34,046 bases of DNA from Hydrogenophaga sp. (GCA_030696525.1 JAUYSB010000172.1:1-34046), one strand, 5' to 3'. Counted from the stretch's first letter, positions 15,641-23,130 are shown. A program made the numbers and translations. The notes: generated from the sequence alone by a model not told the origin.

Positions 15641-16175
15641 GAATTGCAAATCAAATGCATTGATTACATTGGCCAGCCGACCGCTATCCCACCGCCAGTC
15701 GCACGCTGCGCGATACCACTGGCCAGCCGACAACTGCCCGCTAGGGCCAAAACTACCATCACTGAAGTGAACGAAAGAGCAATGCGCAGCGGTTGTTTGC
15801 GGAGTCGAAGCCATGTGGGCGAAAAAAATCAGCGCTCATTCATACTGTTCACGAGACTAAGATATACTAGGCTTGATTGCCATATATTATATGGATCTAC
15901 CATATAGATCACCTTGCAATACCTGCGTATGGTCACTAGTCCCCCTGAAGAGCGCACATTTTGGCTGAGTGGGTGATTCAAAGGGGTTGGATCATTGGAT
16001 TCATTTTTACTGATATGAATCCACCCCATAAATTCTGATGTGCTTGTTGTCGCTCAGTGTTATAGGTGAATCCATATGATATGACGGCGTTGTATGGTAT
16101 GCATTTGCTAGTAATCCCGTCGCAACCCCTCTCTTTCCTAATGGATGAAGGGGTGAATTCCTATCCAGTAACCAT
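15641..16175. other. AT-rich intergenic region before the MobI-like gene
   Basis: No convincing protein frame is present. The stretch contains TATACT at about 15863 as a possible -10 box and two adjacent palindromes at 15880-15910, described separately. If the downstream gene is MobI-like, this is where a transfer origin would be expected. Confidence 0.4.
15880..15910. promoter_or_regulatory. two adjoining palindromes
   Basis: CCATATATTATATGG (15880-15894) is a perfect inverted repeat with 7-bp arms, and GATCTA-CCATA-TAGATC (15894-15910) is another with 6-bp arms; they share one base. Such paired sites suggest a dimeric DNA-binding protein or part of a nicking/transfer region. Confidence 0.5.
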
Positions 16176-16718
16176 ATGAATGAGACCGAAAATGAACTGC
16201 AGCACTACCAAGATGCGATTGCGGGGATGGAAGCATGTATTACCTTCCTCTTCGACCAAGCGCAGGCGGTGTCTAATGCCTACCTCGAAGAGGTAGCCGA
16301 CCTGGATAGACTCAACAGCAGGGCTGGTCTTCGCAAGATGGGGGTAGGCATCCAACTGTCCTGCACGCGTAAAGGCAACCACCTTGACTTGAAGTGGACG
16401 GGTGTGAAGTGGTACGGATCTAAAGCCTCTCGAACTTCAAAATGGATAGCCATCACCAAAACTAAAGAAAAACAGTGCTACACCATTGAGCGGCTTCGTC
16501 CATACGCACAGGAATGGCAGATAGAGTTGATAAGGGAGACCGAGGAGAAGCTTACGCGAATACGAAGAAAGGCAACGCATGTTGTTGCAGCTATTACAAA
16601 TATGCGAAATGCAATTCGAGTTTTCAATGCAGATGAGGATGTAAAAATCGATGCAATGCTGTATGAGGCCGAAAGAGCGCGACTGGAAGATGTTGGAGTC
16701 GGGCGGCACGAGATATAA
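16176..16718 (+). CDS. MobI-like auxiliary mobilisation protein (tentative)
   Basis: The 180-residue product has an N-terminal helical region, then LDLKWTGVKWYGSK near residue 70, a Tyr-containing linker (CYTIERLRPYAQEW), and TEEKLTRIRRKATHVVAAI near residue 125. This order (LxW..W.GxK, then AxxWE-like, then TExxxxxIRRxA) resembles the MobI family of accessory mobilisation proteins known from IncC plasmids and SXT-type elements, where mobI lies next to oriT. No relaxase or type IV secretion gene is nearby. Base composition is lower in GC than the flanking genes. The family call is from remembered motif spacing; otherwise it is a hypothetical accessory protein. A strong terminator follows. Confidence 0.5.
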   Translation: MNETENELQHYQDAIAGMEACITFLFDQAQAVSNAYLEEVADLDRLNSRAGLRKMGVGIQLSCTRKGNHLDLKWTGVKWYGSKASRTSKWIAITKTKEKQCYTIERLRPYAQEWQIELIRETEEKLTRIRRKATHVVAAITNMRNAIRVFNADEDVKIDAMLYEAERARLEDVGVGRHEI

Positions 16719-16775
16719 GAGTTCGTGCCCAAGGATTGTTGCAAGGCGGTCATGAAATTCTTGTTTGAGTTGCCT

Positions 16776-16818
16776 GCATGAATTGTCAAATGGTTATTTT
16801 GACAATTCATGCTTTTTT
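16776..16818 (+). terminator. strong intrinsic terminator
   Basis: A perfect 15-bp stem (GCATGAATTGTCAAA at 16776-16790 with its complement at 16798-16812) has a 7-base loop and is followed by six T. It ends the MobI-like transcript 57 bp after the stop codon. Confidence 0.9.
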
Positions 16819-17416
16819 GGTGTATTGATTGCTGAAGTACACCAAATGCTCGAGCCTGTTGTAAGAATGTTTCGATGGGCTTGGTTATTGCTGTCTACAT
16901 AGGATAGTAAGCGCGTGCGCTTGGATGCGAAAAACATGCGTTTACATCGCTGGCTTTGTTGTGCTTCGACGCGAGGCGATGTGCGCGACAGCATCTGTGG
17001 ATCTGGTTTTGCCCCAGCCTACGAAATTCATGTCAACGCACCAATCATCAATCACTGATTAAAACTACGGTCGACCTTTAGAGCATGACTTGCACAGTTG
17101 AGACCTAGTTGGAGATGGCCGTCTCAAGAGTGCAGCCTGTCGATTCATTTGCAGTGGTTGCTCTGCCCGCTCGTCTGTTTTTCTAGCCGCTCTTTTGAGC
17201 TGCTGATCAATATGTCAAACCACTACACTGAAATGTTTGGGCTTTGAGTGCTATGGGTGGGCTGCTTAATCGGTCCTGAACTATTCATTTCACACCCCGA
17301 CTGCGCGTGATGCCGGCGAGCGCGGGGTGCCCGCCAGCCAATTCCGCAGTAGCTGCCACCGACTCTGCTGTACGCCGGCCACCGCGCACAGACGCAAATA
17401 GAGCCGCCGCAAGAAG
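16819..17416. other. AT-rich region without a gene
   Basis: No frame in about 600 bases looks coding on either strand. From about 17280 the composition becomes GC-rich, marking the edge of the AT-rich insert and the start of a degraded dprA-like sequence. A minus-strand frame at 17290-17523 is Arg-rich and antisense to the dprA-like fragment. Confidence 0.4.
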
Positions 17417-17626
17417 GGCATCGACCAGGCGGCCATGCGCGGTGCGCTCGAAGCATGTGGCAAGGTGAGCGGCGTGCTTGCGGACAGCCTGGAGAAGACG
17501 ACCATGAACCGCGAGCACCGCAATCTGCTGCTCGACGGCCAACTGGTTTTGATTTCGCCCTACGACCCGAGCGCGGGGTTCAACGTCGGTAACGCCATGC
17601 AGCGCAACAAGCTGATCTACGCGCTG
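17417..17626 (+). pseudogene. dprA/smf-like gene fragment
   Basis: About 70 codons encode a recognisable middle segment of a DprA (Smf) DNA-processing protein: [32 protein letters not shown], and [20 protein letters not shown] followed by RNKLIYAL. In intact proteins this is the Rossmann-like core that binds single-stranded DNA in transformation; accessory DprA forms also occur in mobile elements. Upstream of 17417 the similarity stops, and after 17626 the expected DAALVV-type continuation is replaced by Pro/Arg-rich residues, so both ends are missing. The fragment is not a functional dprA. Confidence 0.65.
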
Positions 17627-17887
17627 CCATCCCCACGCCCACGGGCGACACCGTGGTGGGGCTGCGCAGGTGCTGGAGCGCTCACAAAGACGGTGATGAC
17701 TCGCCACCGCACAGACATTGGGGGGCAGAGTTGGCCAAGATGGGCCTGCAGCCCCTGCTTCACCGCCGTCACCGTGGACGAGCCCCACAGGCATGTTGAA
17801 GTCGAGTTGATCGAACATCTCGCGCCATTCGAGAGTGACGATGATGCGGACTTCAAGCCCCTATCGGAAAAGGGTCGCGGGATCATT

Positions 17888-18172
17888 GTGTCCGCAGGCC
17901 GTGCCCTGCTCGCAGAAATGGAGAACATTCAAAACACGGCCATGCTCCATGACACCGAGACCTACGACGCGGGCTGGGATGAGGGTCTGCAAGAGGGGCT
18001 TGCAGAAGCACGAAGATTCCAAGAACGCCTGCAAGTCGCTGAGAAAGAGTTGCCCGAGCTGCGTCGCAAGCCCCCGGTTGTGGCAAGCCCCGCCAAGCCT
18101 GAGGCGATTCAATCGCTCGCGCTCAGTGAGCGCATGGGGGCTTTGCTGGCACCTGTTCAGGCACCTGTCTGA
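17888..18172 (+). CDS. hypothetical protein, in frame with the dprA remnant
   Basis: The last part of the frame that begins in the dprA fragment regains protein-like composition: [20 protein letters not shown] followed by a helical Glu/Leu-rich region and a Pro/Ala tail. A GTG at 17888 or ATG at 17918 could start an independent protein of about 84-94 residues; no ribosome-binding site decides. It could instead be the residual C-terminus of the broken gene. No family is recognised. Confidence 0.3.
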   Translation: MSAGRALLAEMENIQNTAMLHDTETYDAGWDEGLQEGLAEARRFQERLQVAEKELPELRRKPPVVASPAKPEAIQSLALSERMGALLAPVQAPV

Positions 18173-18208
18173 GAGTGCCTGTCTGAGAAAGCCTATCTGA
18201 CGGCGCCT
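18149..18208 (+). repeat. short degenerate tandem repeat at a gene junction
   Basis: Units resembling GCCTGTCTGAGAAA repeat at 18163-18176, 18177-18190 and 18191-18204, with a related 12-mer at 18149-18160. They span the stop codon of the upstream frame and the few bases before the ATG at 18209. The 14-bp period is not a multiple of three, so copy-number change would alter the end of the upstream frame. Confidence 0.5.
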
Positions 18209-18655
18209 ATGACCGAACCACGAAGCAAGGCCTTTGAAGCGGCCGAAATCTCGGATACCTTTACCTTGCTGGAGCAGTGCGCCGCGTACCTCAGGTGCAT
18301 GCCCCCCGTGCAAGTGACCCTGGAGATGATCCGAAAAATTGAGGACCACCTTGCACAGCCAGAGGTCTTCACCGCCCAGCGGCTGGGCAGCTTGAACTCA
18401 AAAGTGATGGAGTTGCGCCACCAGGTGCGCACCGCGCGCAACTTCGCGCCGTCAGGCACCCCGCTCTTTGAGGTGGAAGTTCAAGGCAATCGCGTGCGAG
18501 TGCGTGTGCACGAGGCCTACCTGCAAGAAAGCGGCTCCCCAGCAATGCACCAGGCCAACGCCCTGAAACTCATGGACATGCTCGCGTCAGGTGTTGAACT
18601 TGAGGTGGTGGTCGATGAGAAAGCCACCGCCCAGCGCATGTGGAGCGAACCGTAG
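18209..18655 (+). CDS. hypothetical accessory protein
   Basis: The 148-residue product is soluble and has no domain I recognise. It is helical in the first 75 residues, followed by a strand-rich segment (TPLFEVEVQGNRVRVRVHEA) and an acidic C-terminus. The composition and ATG start after a repeat-rich leader support a real gene. It lies just upstream of the secreted-protein gene at 18679, with a 23-bp gap, and the two may be co-transcribed. Confidence 0.6.
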   Translation: MTEPRSKAFEAAEISDTFTLLEQCAAYLRCMPPVQVTLEMIRKIEDHLAQPEVFTAQRLGSLNSKVMELRHQVRTARNFAPSGTPLFEVEVQGNRVRVRVHEAYLQESGSPAMHQANALKLMDMLASGVELEVVVDEKATAQRMWSEP

Positions 18656-18678
18656 CTAAAGCGCTGGGTGCTGACACA

Positions 18679-19368
18679 ATGACTCTTCACATGGAAAAGC
18701 GCCCCTCTCATACGCGAACTCAGTCCGTCATCCGGCATGCCTGGGCGCTGCCAATCCTGCTTGCTGCAGGGGGCTTGTCCAGCAACCTGTGGGCGCAGGA
18801 TCTGGTGCGATGCACCGCGCCAGATGGGCGGGTCTCCTACGAGCACACATGCCCGAAAGGAAGCACGGCACGCGGAATGTTCGGGCGCGAGATTCGAGCC
18901 CCAGAGCCCCCGAAAAAGAAAGCGGGCGAGCCCAACATTGACTGGCACGCACAGCCAAGGCGAACCGCCAAGCTGATCGAACCCTTTACCTACAAGTTGC
19001 CGGGGCACATCACGGACGCCGAAGGTGAAGTGACCGCAAGCTGCTACTGGCGCGGGAAGATCACCGGGGTGGGTCGCTATTGCGGCGACAGCCATGCCGA
19101 TCTCACGCGGGTGAAATACGGCTCTGAGCACGGTGGGTCCGATTTCTTTTCGTGCAAAGACGGCACCGCCTGCAATGTTCAGCGCGTATGCGGGGACAGC
19201 GGGCCGGGGTCGGACCTTGCGCAAGTTCGCATGGACTTCATGGGCCCCTACATGAAGAAAACCGATGCCTATTCGGAGGTCGTTCGAAAGTTTGAACAAG
19301 CTGTGAAAGCGTGCAGCGCATTTCTCCCTACCGTGGGGGAGGAAGCGCGACGGACGTACAGACCTTGA
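18679..19368 (+). CDS. secreted cysteine-rich hypothetical protein
   Basis: The 229-residue product begins with a basic segment and a hydrophobic stretch (WALPILLAAGGLSSNLWAQ), a likely Sec signal peptide with cleavage after LWAQ. The mature part opens with LVRCTAPDGRVSYEHTCPKG, which resembles the DUF4124 periplasmic motif, and contains about eleven cysteines (for example SCYWRGKITGVGRYCGDS), suggesting disulfides. It is probably periplasmic. ATG 18691 is an alternative start just before the signal peptide. Its role is unknown. Confidence 0.6.
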   Translation: MTLHMEKRPSHTRTQSVIRHAWALPILLAAGGLSSNLWAQDLVRCTAPDGRVSYEHTCPKGSTARGMFGREIRAPEPPKKKAGEPNIDWHAQPRRTAKLIEPFTYKLPGHITDAEGEVTASCYWRGKITGVGRYCGDSHADLTRVKYGSEHGGSDFFSCKDGTACNVQRVCGDSGPGSDLAQVRMDFMGPYMKKTDAYSEVVRKFEQAVKACSAFLPTVGEEARRTYRP

Positions 19369-19594
19369 GGGCGCCTATGCGGACGCCAAAATTATTCGCC
19401 GACTGCTGCATCACCTGGTACTGGCGATACAAGCGCTCAACAATCGGCTTGGCCTCTTCGAGCATCGGCTGTGGGCCGAAACTGTCTTCGAGTGGATACA
19501 GCCGCACCCGCATGTAGGGTGACAAAACAGTGGCCGTATCTTCAAGCGAGGCGCTTGTCTCTTCGAGGTGCGCGAGCCAGAGCAGGCTTGGCAT
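19328..19594 (-). CDS. possible small protein overlapping the next frame
   Basis: This frame encodes up to 88 residues (MPSLLWLAHLEETSASLEDT start) with a protein-like segment, VRLYPLEDSFGPQPMLEEAK, and balanced codon use. It overlaps in another frame the end of the small gene at 19542-19763, so the two may be one gene split by a frameshift near 19600. Its 3' end overlaps the end of the secreted-protein gene on the other strand. No family is recognised. Confidence 0.35.
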   Translation of the reverse strand: MPSLLWLAHLEETSASLEDTATVLSPYMRVRLYPLEDSFGPQPMLEEAKPIVERLYRQYQVMQQSANNFGVRIGALKVCTSVALPPPR

Positions 19595-19763
19595 TGGCGT
19601 CTTGTCCAGTAGCGTGTGGAATGAGCCCCTCGTGACCAATCCCTGGATCGTTGGCATCAACGCCACACAGAGTGTCGTAGTCCGGCCCAGCAACATTGGG
19701 GGCATGCCAATCGACAACCCCGTCGATAACAACGCCAAGCACCTTACTCATTTGAGCTGTCAT
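19542..19763 (-). CDS. small accessory protein, possibly frameshifted
   Basis: The frame encodes 73 residues; the first 48 (MSKVLGVVIDGVVDWHAPNV, then PDYDTLCGVDANDPGIGHEG) look like a small conserved accessory protein I recall from mobile DNA. There the DTLCG motif is followed by a GQ and a CxxC knuckle. Here the frame turns Arg/Ala-rich after GQD, while a CQAC appears in a different frame at the same place, suggesting an indel near 19580-19600. It follows the gene at 19779-20048 by 15 bp. Confidence 0.4.
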   Translation of the reverse strand: MTAQMSKVLGVVIDGVVDWHAPNVAGPDYDTLCGVDANDPGIGHEGLIPHATGQDANAKPALARAPRRDKRLA

Positions 19764-19778
19764 GGATGGGCTTTTCTC

Positions 19779-20048
19779 TCAAATTTGGATCAAGGCCGGA
19801 TTGACCTCGATGCCATAGTGAAGCTGCATCAACTCGCAGAATTTCTGCCAGTCGTCTGCGCTGGGGGCGACATGGGTGCAGTGCAAGCATTGGTCCGCGC
19901 CGTCCAACTGTTCGGTGACTGTGGTGTGCACATCAAGCCCGAAACGCTCTGAAAACCGCCCTACTGTGGACCCGTCCAGGTCGTGCACCCAAACGGTTGA
20001 GCCATCAGCGCTCACCTGCACTTGGTCTGCGTTGAAGATCTGTTCCAT
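19779..20048 (-). CDS. hypothetical accessory protein
   Basis: The 89-residue acidic protein (MEQIFNADQVQVSADGSTVW start) has a strong GAGGGG ribosome-binding site. The N-terminus reads like a short beta-hairpin, the middle has CLHCTH as a possible metal ligand pair, and the C-terminus is helical (DDWQKFCELMQLHYGIEV). It lies downstream of the abi remnant on the same strand, and its leader contains the end of that remnant. No family is recognised. Confidence 0.6.
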   Translation of the reverse strand: MEQIFNADQVQVSADGSTVWVHDLDGSTVGRFSERFGLDVHTTVTEQLDGADQCLHCTHVAPSADDWQKFCELMQLHYGIEVNPALIQI

Positions 20049-20066
20049 TGTTTCCCCTCTGAGGAG

Positions 20067-20171
20067 TCAATCTGCCTGAACGACAGGAAGAGCGACAGGA
20101 AACCAGTTGCGGATATCGTCATAGTCTTGGTGCTTGCCCATGATCGCAACCAGTGCAACCTGGTGATTCAT
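20067..20171 (-). pseudogene. C-terminal remnant frame of the abi gene (tentative)
   Basis: In a different frame from the end of the abi-like gene, 34 codons encode MNHQVALVAIMGKHQDYDDI and a short tail. This resembles the last helix of Abi-like HEPN proteins, which often ends with a hydrophobic segment and Lys/His/Pro. It may be the original C-terminus left behind by a deletion. Confidence 0.35.
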
Positions 20172-20592
20172 CGTGTTCAGGTAGCACCCTCGCCAGGTGT
20201 GGCGTCCACAGCGCAGCATCGAACGACGCCCTGAACATGTTTTCCCAGAAGCCGAAGCTCAACTCAGCGATGACCTTTCCCGTGGATGTTGACGAAGGCT
20301 TGTTCCGAGCCTCGTCGAGGGCATCCCGTCCACGCTGCGGCAAGCTCAGATAGAAGCCCTGAGCCCATGGCCAATTGGTGCCATGCAGTGTCTTGAGAGC
20401 GTCGTCTACAGCGTTACGAATAACCACCTCGCAGACCGAGATAGGGGTCAGGAGCGCTGCGCCTAGTTGCCCGTTCCAGACGTACAACTCAAGGGCTTTG
20501 TCTAAGGAGGGTGGGTGGTCCTGCAGTGCATGGAGGTAAGTCAAAACTCGGGGCGGGGACAGGGCTTGTCGGACAGAGATAGAGTTAGCCAT
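20119..20592 (-). pseudogene. AbiF/Abi_2-like HEPN protein, C-terminally deleted
   Basis: The first 130 or so residues read as an Abi_2-family (AbiF-like) abortive-infection protein: SPPRVLTYLHAL, ALELYVWNGQLGAALL, EVVIRNAVDDALKTLHG, NWPWAQGFY, and TGKVIAELSFGFWENMFRA followed by ALWTPHL. In intact members the next part contains the HEPN catalytic RNxxxH-type motif (for example RNRIAHHE). Here it is missing; the frame ends with unrelated residues after PHLARVLP, and a possible original C-terminus continues in another frame at 20067-20171. The toxin is therefore probably inactive. The ATG at 20592 matches the family start. A small RNA is transcribed divergently from just upstream. Confidence 0.7.
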
Positions 20593-20600
20593 GCAGTGCT

Positions 20601-20629
20601 TTGCGCAATCGTTATTAACGGTGTATACT
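20601..20629 (+). promoter_or_regulatory. promoter for the abi-associated small RNA
   Basis: TTGCGC (20601-20606) and TATACT (20624-20629) are separated by exactly 17 bp on the plus strand, directed away from the abi-like gene. Transcription would begin near 20636, just ahead of a structured element and terminator. Confidence 0.7.
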
Positions 20630-20635
20630 AAGTTC

Positions 20636-20717
20636 ACGAGCCGCTAGGGATCGGGACGCAAGTCTCCCTTAGGGTCAAATGAGTTGAAAAGGCCCGCGCA
20701 AGCGGGCCTTTTCTTTT
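20636..20717 (+). ncRNA. small structured RNA divergent from the abi-like gene
   Basis: A transcript of about 80 nt is predicted from its own promoter to an intrinsic terminator, with no protein frame. It contains a compound hairpin: CTAGGGA (20644-20650) pairs with TCCCTTAG (20665-20672, one bulged T), enclosing GAC-GCAA-GTC (20655-20664) with a GNRA-type tetraloop. A single-stranded segment GGTCAAATGAGTTG (20673-20686) follows, then the terminator. Abi_2/AbiF genes are known to associate with a conserved small RNA that holds the HEPN protein in check, and this element has the right place and size. The structure is visible in the sequence; assignment to the abiF RNA family is an inference. 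Confidence 0.65.
20687..20717 (+). terminator. intrinsic terminator of the small RNA
   Basis: A 7-bp GC stem, GGCCCGC (20691-20697) with GCGGGCC (20702-20708), has a GCAA tetraloop, is preceded by AAAA and followed by TTTTCTTTT. It can also work on the minus strand less well. Confidence 0.9.
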
Positions 20718-20876
20718 GTGTCGTCAATTCTCACTTCTCGTAGCGCTGGGCACCAAGGCAAAAGCTTCGCGCTGTGCGTGCATCGTCCAGTCTGCGGTGA
20801 TGCGAGCCATCGAGCGCAGGCCTACTAGGAACCGCACGTAGGCGCCCACCACCGAGGTCTGCCCCGCTGGTGGCCA

Positions 20877-21398
20877 TCACTTGGCCTCGGCCCCCATCCG
20901 CTGGCGCACCAGCCAAAGCACCGCACCCACCGGCCCCATCACCACCATGGCGGCGTACAACGTGTCGTGAGCCACAAGCCCCATGAGAGGATTGGCCTGC
21001 GAGAAGGGGGCAAACGGCCTCATGTCCGCATGAATGAGCCCATCGAGCACCAAGTGGCTGAAGGTGCCAAGGAAAGCCCCCAGAGCGGCCACAGGCCAAG
21101 TGCATGACAGGTGCACACACAGCCAGCTCAGTCCGTAATGCCGCGCTTCAGCGTTCCAGCGGCCTGCAAGCGGCAAAACAAGCCAGCGGCTGCACCAGGT
21201 TGCCAGCGCCGCGATGGCCACGGCTCCAAGAATCGTGTGGCTCCAGCCGTGCAAGTCGCCCTTCCCCAGCAGCATGCGCACACCGGGCTCAATGTCGATG
21301 AGCACCTGAGACAAGCCAAAGGCGATCAGGCTCAGCCGGTTGCCAGCAGCGGCCTTTGCTGCGAGGCCAAATCCCATGTGAAAAGGTGTGAAGGGCAT
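20877..21398 (-). CDS. YdjM-like membrane-bound metal-dependent hydrolase
   Basis: The 173-residue protein has several membrane helices and the conserved histidine/aspartate motifs of the YdjM (LexA-regulated membrane hydrolase) family: TPFHMGFGLAAK at the N-terminus, GWSHTILGA near residue 51, TFSHLVLDGLIHADM near residue 111, and PFAPFSQANPLMG. These polar residues within or beside membrane helices are thought to bind metal. The catalysed reaction is not known. The gene is last in a tight five-gene operon with the hipA-like genes, starting 6 bp after the preceding stop codon. Confidence 0.75.
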   Translation of the reverse strand: MPFTPFHMGFGLAAKAAAGNRLSLIAFGLSQVLIDIEPGVRMLLGKGDLHGWSHTILGAVAIAALATWCSRWLVLPLAGRWNAEARHYGLSWLCVHLSCTWPVAALGAFLGTFSHLVLDGLIHADMRPFAPFSQANPLMGLVAHDTLYAAMVVMGPVGAVLWLVRQRMGAEAK

Positions 21399-21404
21399 CG
21401 CTTG

Positions 21405-21731
21405 TCACTCGCTTTCGTCAGCATCAAGAGGCTCCCCGTTTTCTGCAAGGGTTTGTGCCTTTTGATTGGCGGTACGGCGATGGAATGACGGCTTCTGAAA
21501 GATCACCGAACTGCCCATTTCATCGAGGTTGTCGGCCTCATCCAGATCTGGATCAGCGCTGACAGCCCACTCTGGGTGCAACTTCAACACCTCGGCCACC
21601 AGTCGCGCAATTTCTGCCTGAGTCACGGGAGGAAACTGCGCCTCCCGCAATGAGCGCAAACGCAGCGCCAATGCGGTTTGCAATGGACCCAAGGGCCCCC
21701 TCTTCCGCTCGTTTTTCGTTTTCTTCGTCAT
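21405..21731 (-). CDS. small accessory protein in the hipA operon
   Basis: The 108-residue protein starts with a strongly basic segment (MTKKTKNERKRGPLG), followed by a helical region (TALALRLRSLREAQFPPVTQ, QAEIARLVAEVLKL) that could be a small helix-turn-helix, and an acidic tail ending DADESE. ATG 21731 lies 19 bp after the hipA stop codon; a longer frame to 21845 would overlap hipA. It is in the middle of the operon, so a DNA-binding or accessory role is possible, but no family is recognised. Confidence 0.6.
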   Translation of the reverse strand: MTKKTKNERKRGPLGPLQTALALRLRSLREAQFPPVTQAEIARLVAEVLKLHPEWAVSADPDLDEADNLDEMGSSVIFQKPSFHRRTANQKAQTLAENGEPLDADESE

Positions 21732-21750
21732 GGCGTGTGTGTCATAGGAA

Positions 21751-23085
21751 TCAGGTCGCCCCGCCAGATTTGGGCAGTCGCTTGAGCAAAGACGCAATGG
21801 CCGGTGTGCCCTCGAAGTGTTGCAACAGTCTTGCCTTTTGGTCATCGAGAAGACCTGAGGCTCGGATCAGATCGGGCCAGGCCTCGTAGGCTTTGCGCAC
21901 CGTGTTCTTGATGAGCGCGTTCACCTGCGGCTCCAGCAGCCCTGGCACCGCGTTGCACAGCAACCGAACAACGCCGGGGGTGATTCGCGCGTGCTTGGGT
22001 GAGTCGGCCGTGAATTTCAAGGCGTGTCCCCTGCCTGTGAGGTACGCGGCATAGGCCACCACGTCATAGGCCGGGGACAACTCGGGGGTGGTGCCATCGC
22101 GGTAGAGAAGCCCGTAGTTTTTGAGGTGGCCATCGAAATTCCCCAGCAAGTCGTTGACCACCATCCGCCGCAGCATTTCGTGAACCGCTGGCACGCCAAG
22201 CCCCGGCGTTTGCATCAGCACGTTGAGGATGTTCGCGTAGCTGGCCCGCTCGTGGCTGTACTTCTCACCTGGTGCGACACCCAGAATTTGGGCGAAGTCT
22301 TCGCAGTGAAGGTGCCGCTTGCCATCCCGGTCAAATCGACGCACCGCCAGGAACAGCTTTCCGTCCCCCAGCACGTAGGGCTGGTCGGCCTCGATTCTCT
22401 CAAGCGGCGCCAGTGCCACCTCGCACACGTCCACACCCGCAACATCGGCCAGCCGCATGGACAGCTCTTCTACTTGGGGCAGCAGCGGGTACTCGACGGT
22501 TGGGAGCTTGGCGATGATGTGCACCCCCTTGGCATCCCTGGTTCGAGCAACGTAGCGCCCGCCTGGGGCCTGCACAAGGGAGAGTTTGGGCTGAACACCA
22601 GAGAGCGATGTGGCCTCGGGCAGCGCCACGGGTGTGACGGTGGGCTCCAGCGCGTCGCTGTTCTGGGTGACGATTCCCGCCACGCTCTGCGGGTCCAGAG
22701 GCGCCTGCTCGACGTAAACCGCACCGGGCAGATCGGTACCGCACACGCTAAGCAAACCAAAGTCGTCGCCCTTGTCCACCCCGCCGATCTGCTCCAGATG
22801 CCGGCGCAGCGGCCCCTCGGGCAACAGATTCCAGAAGAAGGCAGGGAGCCTTTCACCTTCACCGTTGAAGAAGGGCTGGGCCGCGTATTCGGCCAGGAAC
22901 ACGGCGCGCACCTGGGCATCCTGCACGCGAGCGTTGAGGGACAAGATTGGAGCTGCGGGATCGCTCCAGAAACCCTGATCCGGCACCAGACGCGTGATCG
23001 CACCTGCCCCGGTGCCGTACTGGAACAAAACCCCAACCAATCGCTTGCGAGGACCAAGGAACACGTTGACGGCGCGGTATCGCAT
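21751..23085 (-). CDS. hipA: HipA-like serine/threonine kinase toxin
   Basis: HipA-type kinases phosphorylate a cellular target (glutamyl-tRNA synthetase for E. coli HipA) and trigger dormancy. The 444-residue product has the N-terminal HipA domain (PAFFWNLLPEGPLRRHL near 81-97), the glycine-rich nucleotide loop SLSGVQPKLSL (160-170), the nucleotide-binding Lys in HIIAKLP (193), RRFDRDG (249-255), the catalytic loop GNFDGHLKNYGLL (Asp318, Asn323), and the metal-binding Asp in SPAYDVV (341). All key residues are present, so it should be active. It is third in an operon whose first gene is an HTH antitoxin candidate and whose second is a peptidase-like protein, an unusual order. Confidence 0.92.
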   Translation of the reverse strand: MRYRAVNVFLGPRKRLVGVLFQYGTGAGAITRLVPDQGFWSDPAAPILSLNARVQDAQVRAVFLAEYAAQPFFNGEGERLPAFFWNLLPEGPLRRHLEQIGGVDKGDDFGLLSVCGTDLPGAVYVEQAPLDPQSVAGIVTQNSDALEPTVTPVALPEATSLSGVQPKLSLVQAPGGRYVARTRDAKGVHIIAKLPTVEYPLLPQVEELSMRLADVAGVDVCEVALAPLERIEADQPYVLGDGKLFLAVRRFDRDGKRHLHCEDFAQILGVAPGEKYSHERASYANILNVLMQTPGLGVPAVHEMLRRMVVNDLLGNFDGHLKNYGLLYRDGTTPELSPAYDVVAYAAYLTGRGHALKFTADSPKHARITPGVVRLLCNAVPGLLEPQVNALIKNTVRKAYEAWPDLIRASGLLDDQKARLLQHFEGTPAIASLLKRLPKSGGAT

Positions 23086-23130
23086 GGGATTGGGTCTCGT
23101 GTGGCTGCTGGTGAAAGACTGTGGCCGCGC

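Noticed and set aside
17285-17818. Minus-strand frame of 177 residues opposite the dprA fragment
   Set aside because: The DprA motifs read on the plus strand, and this frame is an Ala/Arg/Val-rich shadow.
20640-20690. GGGACGCAAG near the abi RNA as a possible second c-di-GMP riboswitch
   Set aside because: It resembles part of the GEMM core but lacks the GCC continuation, the tetraloop hairpin and the GGTAGC docking segment; the RNA has a different fold.
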